Source: CAYMWF01 sp964394085 [NCBI: uncultured Gemmatimonadota bacterium]
GTDB taxonomy: Bacteria > GCA-2686955 > CAYMWF01
Length of the DNA stretch: 29,011 nt
Reading direction: 5' to 3'
NCBI GenBank assembly: GCA_964394085.1
Contig: CAYMWF010000059.1
Location: 1-29,011, forward strand
Below the pieces are notes generated by a model that was not told the origin of the DNA, did no database searches, and worked only from the letters and a program-made list of their open reading frames with translations. Positions 15,650-21,895 of this stretch are shown here, one piece after another. Made by a program: the position numbers and the translations under genes. How positions within the stretch are numbered: position 1 is the first letter of the stretch; each line of letters starts with the position of its first letter.

Positions 15650-16719
15650 CCTGCTCCCCCGGCCGCCGCGGGTTTTCCGAACCTTCGCGCCAGAAAGAGG
15701 CGCAGCAGAAGGAGGTTCCTGCCCCATCTCAGCCAGTGGTTCTTATCGTAAAGCATCGATTTGAATTCGACCTCAAGAAAAAGGGCGGTGTTCACCAACC
15801 TGTACATACACATTTCCGGTAATGTCGGCGTGCATGCCGGTCGGTCTTCTTTACGGCGGCCCGCTCCTGCTTCCCCGGAATATTCCCTCTCATATTCGAA
15901 ACGGTCCATCAGCCCGGCCGCAACCAGCTCGACGACCCGGCCCTGTCTCCTCGTGAGATCCTTCCGGTACGCGGACAAACGACCGGTCTGCACGGGCGAT
16001 GCCGAATTCACCCATGACGCCGAAAGACCCGCGCTTTTCCGCGCGGAGCCCGTCCTGTGGAATTCGAGCATTCCGGGTTCGTATTCTTCGTCGATGAAAG
16101 CGCAGATTCCGGCCAGGGAAGATTCGGGATCGGTTACGAGATCCTCGTACCGTACCAGGATGATATTTTTTTCCGAAAGCGAGTCGAGAAGTTTCAACCC
16201 TTCGATCTGCTGCGTTCTCCAGAGCCGAGCCGTGTAATACGGGTGAAAAGGGCTGAACACCGATTTCTTCGAAGACGCCGCCACGGCTCTCGGGTCTCGC
16301 ACCAGCCATAAAAATTTCGCGTTCGGATATGCATCCAGGACCGTTCCGGCGTGATGAATCATGAAGGTGCTCTTGTTTCCCCATCGCCGTTTTCCCGTAC
16401 CCCGCAGGTATTCATCGTAAATCCGGGAGAAAATTCCGAAAAGATCCACGGGGGGCGGATCCGTCTGAAATATGCCGGGATCGATACGGATCTCCCAAGG
16501 GTATATGTGCGTATCCAGAAGAGCCAGCACATCCTTGATCAGCCTTTTCATCCGTCGCGGTTCGGCGAGATCGCCGTAATACTTCAGCAGCGGGCTGAAA
16601 TAATTGAGGATATGCGGGGGATGCGGCACGGCGACGGCGGAATGGGCGTTGAGCATCAGGCGCAGCAGGTTCGAGCCGGAGCGTTCGGTGCCGATGATGA
16701 AGATCGGGTCTGTCTGCAT
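15646..16719 (-). CDS. PAPS-dependent sulfotransferase family protein (first of two)
   Basis: The protein has 357 residues. It opens with the 5'-phosphosulfate loop PIFIIGTERSGSNLLRLML (GTxRSGS, residues 10-16). The 3'-phosphate-binding block is FLWLVRDPRAVAASSKKS (R141, S149/S150), and the RYEDL motif follows at 190-194. These are the marks of the Sulfotransfer_3 group, which moves sulfate from PAPS to a hydroxyl or amine. The C-terminal ~80 residues are basic and hydrophobic (a NTALFLEVEFKSMLYDKNHW stretch) and may form an extra helical tail. It starts 42 bp after the GyrB-methyltransferase fusion and its stop overlaps the start of the next sulfotransferase. No strong ribosome site precedes the ATG. 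No PAPS-making genes are seen in the window. Confidence 0.88.
   Translation of the reverse strand: MQTDPIFIIGTERSGSNLLRLMLNAHSAVAVPHPPHILNYFSPLLKYYGDLAEPRRMKRLIKDVLALLDTHIYPWEIRIDPGIFQTDPPPVDLFGIFSRIYDEYLRGTGKRRWGNKSTFMIHHAGTVLDAYPNAKFLWLVRDPRAVAASSKKSVFSPFHPYYTARLWRTQQIEGLKLLDSLSEKNIILVRYEDLVTDPESSLAGICAFIDEEYEPGMLEFHRTGSARKSAGLSASWVNSASPVQTGRLSAYRKDLTRRQGRVVELVAAGLMDRFEYEREYSGEAGAGRRKEDRPACTPTLPEMCMYRLVNTALFLEVEFKSMLYDKNHWLRWGRNLLLLRLFLARRFGKPAAAGGAG
15650..15660 (-). promoter_or_regulatory. Ribosome site deciding the TTG start of the second sulfotransferase
   Basis: On the minus strand GGGGGAGCAGG runs straight into TTGA, in which TTG starts the second sulfotransferase and TGA ends the first. 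This is the arrangement expected for translational coupling. Confidence 0.6.
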
Positions 16720-16761
16720 CGGTAAATCGTGCCGGCGGCACCCTCTTCTCCCCGGATCCCG

Positions 16762-18762
16762 TTACTGTTGATCGGGTTTTTTCACCGAGAAGATGCACCA
16801 CCGCCAGAGGTCGCGTATCCCGCCGGACGGTGTAATCTCGAAGGGGTGAACGTTTTTCGCCTCCTGGGGCGCGTTGTAGAAAAGGTCCCGGATTTCGTGG
16901 CGGTGCAGGTTCGTGGTCTCGTGGGTGTCTATCCAGACATCTATCGATTCCCACAGGGTGTATTCGGTCATTTCAAGGTTCGTGAACCCGGCTCCCAGGA
17001 GCAGCCGGACAAAATCCTCCTCCTGGAACATGTTGAATATCAGAGGTTGTTTCTTCTTGAAAATCCGGTACATCCAGGCGCCGTCCTCTGAACCGTACGG
17101 GAGGATCTGCCCGACGATGAACTGGCCGCCCGGTTTGAGCACCCTGAAGATCTCCGATACCGGCTTTTCCGGGTTGGGGAGAAGATGAAGCACCTCCCGG
17201 GTCACCACCAGGTCGAACTCGTTCTCTTCGAAGGGAAGATCGTAGACGGTGCCCTTGTGAACGATATCGAGGCGCTCCTTCGCCAGCTCTATCATTTCCG
17301 GCGTAAGATCCAGGCCTTCGACGATGCCCGCCCGGCCCTTGAAGGCTTCTCCGACCACGCCGCTGCCGCAGCAGACGTCAAGGATCCGCGCTTCCGGGCC
17401 TGCTTCCATGTGGCTGACATGATGTTCGATCAGTTCGGCATCGGTCAGCCAGACGGCCGAGTCGTGCCAGTTCTTCGCGCGGATGCCGAACTGCTTCCGG
17501 TAGACTTTTTCAGAGACTCGGGTGTCCACGCTCTGGAAGCGGGCGCTGTCGCTCGCTCTTCTGGCCGCCAGTCTCGCCCTGGTCGCATCGAGGGCCCGCG
17601 ATACGACCTGGAGCGCCAGTCTGGAGTTGCTGTCGAGTATCTTCCTGAATTCTTTCGCGACGGTTTTCGAAACCCGGGTTTTCACTTCCCTGCTCGTAAG
17701 ACGGGTTTTCGTCTGGCCCTCGAACCGGGGACTGGTCATTTTCACTGAAAGAACGCAGGTCAGGCCTTCGAGGATGTCGAAGGTCGTAATCCGTTCGGAG
17801 TTTTCGACGCCGAACAGTTTTGCGTCGCGGGCATATGCGTTTATCGATTTTGTGAGGGCCGTTTTCAGCCCGGAGACGTGGGTGCCGCCGTAAATCGTGT
17901 TGATGCTGTTTACATAGCTGTGGATATCCTCGCCGTACCCGGTCGTCCACTGCATGGCCGCGTCGAACTCGATATCCCGGCCGCTGTACGTGATGCGCAC
18001 CGGTTCGTCATGCAGGGCCGACCGCGATTCGTTCAGATGTTTCACGAAACCGACAATGCCGCTGCTGAACCGATATTCCCGCCCGTCTCCCGTTCTCCTG
18101 TCTTCGATTCTTATGAGGATGCCGGGGTGAAGGAAGGCGAGCTCTTCGAGGCGTCTCGAAAGCACCCTGTACGAGAAGGATGAATCGGTCTCGAAAATCT
18201 TCGGATCGGGCTTGAACCTGATCCGCGTTCCCCGTTTTCCGGTCTTTCCCATCCTTTCGAGCGGGCCCTCGGCGGTTCCCCGTGAATAACGCTGCCGGTG
18301 GTGGACCGAGTCGCGCCAGATATCGAGCTCGAGCCATTCCGCGAGGGCATTCACGCATGAGAGGCCGACGCCGTGGATACCGGCCGTGCGGTAGTAGGAA
18401 CCCAGCCTGAACTTGCCGCCCGCATGGAGTCTGGTCAGCACGACTTCACACGCCGGGACGCCCTCCTCCGGGTGCTCGCTGACGGGAATTCCGCGGCCGT
18501 CGTCTTCTATCGAGCAGGAGCCGTCCTTTCCAAGAATCACCTGTATATCGGCGCAGTGGCCGTCGAGAGATTCATCTATCGAATTGTCGACCACCTCGTA
18601 CACCAGCCGGTGCAGACCTTCGATGTCGGTTGATCCGATATACATCGAGGGATTCTTGCGAACGGCTTCGAGGCCGGGGAGCACGGTGATGCTGTCGGCA
18701 TCGTATACGGCGCCGTTCAGCGATTCGTCATGTTCCGGAAGCTGGTTTTTCCTGGTATTCAT
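16762..18762 (-). CDS. In-frame fusion: GyrB ATPase and transducer (no TOPRIM) joined to a SAM methyltransferase
   Basis: One uninterrupted 666-residue frame. Residues about 20-220 are a GHKL ATPase of GyrB type: MYIGSTDIEGLHRLVYEVV, catalytic E56 and N60 (EVVDNSIDE), D88 (EDDGRGIP) and lid loop AGIHGVG (127-133). Residues about 225-405 are the GyrB transducer, with the ATP-contacting Q350-T-K352 (FEGQTKTRL). GyrB likeness ends at LAARRASDSARF (about 409), just where TOPRIM should begin. Instead a complete class I methyltransferase follows (about 415-666): ILDVCCGSGVVGEAF, D485 in EGLDLTPEM, FRVLKPGGQFIVGQ. It is of the same subfamily as the gene at 12519-13280. With no TOPRIM it cannot act as gyrase. 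ATP-binding and drug-contact residues look intact. The start overlaps the rubrerythrin-like stop as ATGA, implying coupled translation. It could be a decoy for gyrase inhibitors, an ATP-gated enzyme or a chance chimera. Confidence 0.9.
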   Translation of the reverse strand: MNTRKNQLPEHDESLNGAVYDADSITVLPGLEAVRKNPSMYIGSTDIEGLHRLVYEVVDNSIDESLDGHCADIQVILGKDGSCSIEDDGRGIPVSEHPEEGVPACEVVLTRLHAGGKFRLGSYYRTAGIHGVGLSCVNALAEWLELDIWRDSVHHRQRYSRGTAEGPLERMGKTGKRGTRIRFKPDPKIFETDSSFSYRVLSRRLEELAFLHPGILIRIEDRRTGDGREYRFSSGIVGFVKHLNESRSALHDEPVRITYSGRDIEFDAAMQWTTGYGEDIHSYVNSINTIYGGTHVSGLKTALTKSINAYARDAKLFGVENSERITTFDILEGLTCVLSVKMTSPRFEGQTKTRLTSREVKTRVSKTVAKEFRKILDSNSRLALQVVSRALDATRARLAARRASDSARFQSVDTRVSEKVYRKQFGIRAKNWHDSAVWLTDAELIEHHVSHMEAGPEARILDVCCGSGVVGEAFKGRAGIVEGLDLTPEMIELAKERLDIVHKGTVYDLPFEENEFDLVVTREVLHLLPNPEKPVSEIFRVLKPGGQFIVGQILPYGSEDGAWMYRIFKKKQPLIFNMFQEEDFVRLLLGAGFTNLEMTEYTLWESIDVWIDTHETTNLHRHEIRDLFYNAPQEAKNVHPFEITPSGGIRDLWRWCIFSVKKPDQQ

Positions 18763-19202
18763 TCAGTGGAATTCCGGTTGGCGCCGTTCATCTGTCTCAA
18801 AGACTCTTCGAGCTTTTCTATATGCGATTTCTTCAGCTTCGTAAGGGTTTCGAACCAGCTTGCAATATCCGGAAAGCCCTCCCGGCGCGATTCGGCGGCC
18901 ATCACCGGATACATTCTTTCGTATTCGAGCCTCTCGGCGGCGATGGCGGCTTTGAGGTTGCGGTCGGTCTCGCCTATCGGGAGGTCGGTCAGCGGATCTC
19001 CCACCCGGCCGAGAAAATCCAGGTTGCCGTGGGCGCTGCAGGCCCCGCCTTCGGCCAGGTCCCTGAAGAGCTGGGCCACGTCGGGAAACCCCTCGATGTC
19101 GGCGATTTTCGCGAAATAGAGATACCTCAGGACGGTCCCGGCCTCTTCGGAGAAGGAGCTCTTGAGGTTTGCGTGGGTATTCAGGTCTTTCAAGTCAGTC
19201 AT
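18759..19202 (-). CDS. Rubrerythrin-like ferritin-fold protein with lost diiron ligands
   Basis: The 147-residue protein follows the rubrerythrin pattern in both helix pairs (RYLYFAKIADIEGFPDVAQL and later IAAERLEYERMYPVMAAESR, WFETLTKLKKSHIEKLEESL). It lacks the rubredoxin domain. Aligned by eye to Desulfovibrio rubrerythrin, the ligands equivalent to E20, E94, E97 and H130 are kept, but E53 is Gly, H56 is Ser (in LAEGGACSAHG) and E127 is Lys (TKLKKSH). Three of the seven metal ligands are thus missing, so a normal diiron peroxidase is unlikely. A structural, single-metal or partner role is possible. It lies 11 bp after the radical SAM gene and overlaps the GyrB fusion by 4 bp (ATGA), which places it firmly in the cluster. 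Confidence 0.82.
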   Translation of the reverse strand: MTDLKDLNTHANLKSSFSEEAGTVLRYLYFAKIADIEGFPDVAQLFRDLAEGGACSAHGNLDFLGRVGDPLTDLPIGETDRNLKAAIAAERLEYERMYPVMAAESRREGFPDIASWFETLTKLKKSHIEKLEESLRQMNGANRNSTE

Positions 19203-19213
19203 TCGTCAACCGT

Positions 19214-20824
19214 TCAGGTTTTTGGCTTCGCCATGTTCTGTGCGAAAGTTTTTGCGCCGCATGCCACGAGGGAAGCGCCGGTTTTATCGGCTCCCGGCGC
19301 GCCGACCATGTCCAGGGTGAATCTCTCGCTGCCCGGAACGAGGCATGGCCCGGCCGAGCTGAACCGGGAGCGCCATCCTTCGCCAGCATAATTCGTCGAG
19401 CGTTCCCTGCCGCTGTCGGGATTCGGATGGAAATAGAAGAAATGGTCTGGGTAGTGCCTGAAATCGATTACCGGGCCGGGCTGGTACGCGTCGTATATCC
19501 GCTTGTACGCATTCCGGACCGCGGCTTCGGGGAGTCCCGACACGTTTATGAACTCATCCTCGTAAAGAGCCTGCTCGATGGAGAGCCAGTTGAGATGGTC
19601 CAGTTCGCTCCTGACGAACCCCTTTTCTATGGTCATACGGTAAACCGACGTGCCCGGCATCGACGAAAGATATTTGACGCGCGTCACATGGTTGTATTCT
19701 TCGGCCCAGGCGGCCATGTGGTCGAGGGATTCCTCTGTTTCCCCCGGGAGCCCGACGATGAGGAGAGCCCCGAACCGCACTCCCGCGTCGAAAGACTGGT
19801 GCATCGCCCTGATGCTGACATTTTCGGTGGTCGGCTTTCTCGCCTGTTTAAGAGCGTCGGCGCCGAGCGATTCCACTCCGAAGAGGGCGATATCGCATCC
19901 CGATTCCCGCATGGCGTCGAGCTGCTCCCTGTCGACGTCGGCGCACCTCGTCAGGCAGGTCCAGCGGATATCGTGGCCCCCTGTGACATTGCAGACTTCG
20001 AGGGCCTTTTCCCTGTCGGCGTTGAAGGTGAGGTCGGCGAAGAGAGCGAACTCCACGCCGTACCGGTCTTTCAGCCAGGCCATGTCCTCGTTGAACTTCT
20101 CCTCCGATTTGTATGAAACCCGCGGAGTCGTGCGGTAGCAGAAGGAGCAGTCCATCTTGCATCCGCGGCTGTAAGAGGTGATGACCTGCGGCTGCAGCCC
20201 GCCGGGCTGTTTCGACTGGGGCCACAGGTCGAGACGCATCCGGGGCAGGTAGTCGAGAGTCGCCATCTGCCCCCTCGGGGCCGTTTTTTCGACTCGTCCG
20301 TCAGGGTTCCGATACCAGATCCCGTGAATATTCCCCAGTTCCTTCTTCCATCCGCCCCGCCGGAAACTCTCCATCAACTCGAGAATGGTCAGTTCGCCTT
20401 CCGAGATGACAGCGATATCGGTCCGGGTATATTTCATGAAGATGTGCGGCACGGAGGTAACCAGAGAACCTCCGCAGATGACCGGCAGGTCCGGTTCCGC
20501 CTCCTTGACCCGGTCTATCAGTTCCCGTACGAACGGGAAATTATCTTCAAAAGTCGCGATGCCGAGGACATCCGTGCCGCCGATTATCTGCCTTACGGCC
20601 GATTCCAGGGGATCGGGGTCGTACCGCACATCGACGATCCGCACCGGGTATCCCGCGTTGAACAGCACCGTGCTGATATAAGAGGCGCCTTCGTAGGGGG
20701 AGCATAGAAAGAACTCCCACCCCCTGGGCATGGTGAAAGGAGACGGGCCGACCAGGAGCGTGAACGACGGAAACGAATCACTGACCGGTTCGGGGGCCCG
20801 GTCCTGCTCCCTGATGACGTTCAT
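19214..20824 (-). CDS. B12-binding-type radical SAM enzyme
   Basis: The 536-residue protein has the usual two-part layout. Residues about 35-155 form a cobalamin-binding-type Rossmann domain (YISTVLFNAGYPVRIVDVRY, VICGGSLVTSVPH, VISEGE), without the DxHxxG motif. Residues about 210-400 form the radical SAM barrel with the 4Fe-4S cysteines C222, C226 and C229 (SRGCKMDCSFCYR), a FADLTFNAD strand, FGVESLGADALKQARKPTT, and LLIVGLPGETEESLDHMAAW. Relatives methylate unactivated carbons or rearrange small molecules. The C-terminal 130 residues end in a less conserved tail. The ATG at 20824 is the first start after an in-frame stop, with GGAG only 3-4 bp upstream. It leads the cluster, after a leader of about 200 nt from the promoter at 21034-21063. 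Confidence 0.9.
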   Translation of the reverse strand: MNVIREQDRAPEPVSDSFPSFTLLVGPSPFTMPRGWEFFLCSPYEGASYISTVLFNAGYPVRIVDVRYDPDPLESAVRQIIGGTDVLGIATFEDNFPFVRELIDRVKEAEPDLPVICGGSLVTSVPHIFMKYTRTDIAVISEGELTILELMESFRRGGWKKELGNIHGIWYRNPDGRVEKTAPRGQMATLDYLPRMRLDLWPQSKQPGGLQPQVITSYSRGCKMDCSFCYRTTPRVSYKSEEKFNEDMAWLKDRYGVEFALFADLTFNADREKALEVCNVTGGHDIRWTCLTRCADVDREQLDAMRESGCDIALFGVESLGADALKQARKPTTENVSIRAMHQSFDAGVRFGALLIVGLPGETEESLDHMAAWAEEYNHVTRVKYLSSMPGTSVYRMTIEKGFVRSELDHLNWLSIEQALYEDEFINVSGLPEAAVRNAYKRIYDAYQPGPVIDFRHYPDHFFYFHPNPDSGRERSTNYAGEGWRSRFSSAGPCLVPGSERFTLDMVGAPGADKTGASLVACGAKTFAQNMAKPKT

Positions 20825-21033
20825 CAGCTCCAGGTCGGTTGCGCTGTCCGCTACCGCGTAGAGCTCAGGCGCCAGAGATCGTTTTCGTGCTTTGATGACT
20901 GCTGCTCCGTCTTAAACAACGTTTCAGTTATCGGCTTAATAAACGCGCGGTTCATCCGCAACTTGCCGTATCAGCCGCTGCGGAGTTCGAGACATCCCCG
21001 CAATACCTGGTCTGCACTGACGATATCCAATGA

Positions 21034-21063
21034 ATTGTAGCTTATTTCCGCTGATTATGTCAA
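21034..21063 (-). promoter_or_regulatory. Strong sigma70-type promoter driving the minus-strand cluster
   Basis: On the minus strand a perfect TTGACA (21058-21063) is followed after 18 bp by TACAAT (21034-21039, 5/6). Transcription would begin near 21027 and run through six close-packed genes. Confidence 0.72.
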
Positions 21064-21143
21064 GTTTATCCATCTAATTGCCTATGCTTACATCATTCTT
21101 AACTGAGTTATTTGCGTGCGCAGAAATGATTATATATCAAGAG

Positions 21144-21284
21144 GATGTAGAAGCAGCGCAAATCGATTTACCCCATTTTATCCGAGTTACTTGAACAAAC
21201 GGCAGCGATTTCTGTTCGAGTCGGAAATCGACCCCGTAGATACCGGCACGTTCCAGGCGGTGAGGGAGCGTCTTCCCGCCAGGC
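21144..21284 (-). repeat. Inverted repeat copy 1 (dispersed-repeat or transposon remnant)
   Basis: Read on the minus strand this segment matches 21601-21742 over its whole length. Shared stretches include GGCGGGAAG-CGCTCCCTC, CGCCTGG, TTCGAACAG-like sequence, TGTTCAA and GTAAATCG-TTTGCG. There are small indels, and I estimate about three quarters identity by eye. In one frame both copies read GGK(T/A)LP.RL.R.GI, so they may be protein-gene fragments. Confidence 0.68.
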
Positions 21285-21600
21285 GGATATAGCGGAGTCA
21301 TCCGGGGGGGGCGGACAATTTCTGTTCTGGAACACGTGTTCCTTCTCATTCTTCTTAACATGCCTGAATATACCTTGCCGGAAACAGCGGGAAGGGATGG
21401 GGCGACACTTCCCGAGCAGGGCTGGGGCTGGGAGCGTGTGCGACCAGCGGGTTGGGAGGGATCAGAAGCGCTGATGTCTGAGCTGCGGGGGGGATATGGA
21501 TGTTGCGAGCAAGTGCGAGCAGCGCGGGAAGGGAACAGCGAGTTTCAGCGCTTCCCGGAGCGAGGGATTAGCAGAGCCGGATGACGCAGCGTGCTCCGCA

Positions 21601-21742
21601 GGGCGGGAAGGCGCTCCCTCTTCGCCTGGTTCGTGTCGGCATTCACAAGGTCAAATTCCTGATTCGAACAGCAGTCGCTTCCGCATGTTCAACCAACATG
21701 GTGGAAAGCCGGCGTAAATCGGTTTGCGATGTTTCTACCTAT
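21601..21742 (+). repeat. Inverted repeat copy 2
   Basis: Plus-strand partner of 21144-21284, separated from it by about 316 bp. The pair is too diverged to be a recent insertion. No target-site duplication is evident at the outer ends. Confidence 0.68.
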
Positions 21743-21895
21743 CTTTGCTATCAGGTAGGTTCCGCGCATCGCAAGTGGCTCTTTTTACGCGCCATTGCAA
21801 AGCGCCCATCCTGCTCCCCTTGACATGCGCCTTCAGAGATGCAAACATATGCTTCAACGAAAGAATTCCAGTTATTATGACGGGAAGGAACTATA

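Larger units (their letters stand above)
20825..21895. other. 1.07-kb region without genes: promoter, inverted repeats and G-rich core
   Basis: No open frame here looks like a protein. The left third holds the minus-strand promoter and leader of the radical SAM cluster. The remainder holds two inverted ~141-bp repeats enclosing about 316 bp that is rich in G runs (21393-21500, with GGGCTGGGGCTGGG and GGGTTGGGAGGG). The layout resembles a decayed non-autonomous mobile element or a dispersed intergenic repeat. The right end (21743-21895) leads into the lipoprotein phosphodiesterase gene. Confidence 0.5.

Noticed and set aside
15047-15751. Plus-strand frame of 234 codons opposite the second sulfotransferase.
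   Set aside because: Shadow of a gene with clear PAPS-binding motifs.
16762-18762. The GyrB fusion as an ordinary gyrB or parE gene.
   Set aside because: There is no TOPRIM domain (EGDSA and DxD motifs absent). The frame changes to methyltransferase sequence exactly where TOPRIM should start.
21393-21500. G-run-rich stretch as a G-quadruplex regulatory element.
   Set aside because: The runs are interrupted by a 16-nt gap and no gene start lies nearby. It is noted only as the core between the repeats.
21655-21675. GATTCGAAC-like words that resemble a tRNA T-loop.
   Set aside because: No matching acceptor or anticodon stems can be found around them.
21137-21823. Short frames in the inverted repeats as small genes.
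   Set aside because: No ribosome sites, Arg/Ser-rich translations and no family signal. The similarity between copies is at the DNA level. They may be decayed gene fragments, but not live genes.
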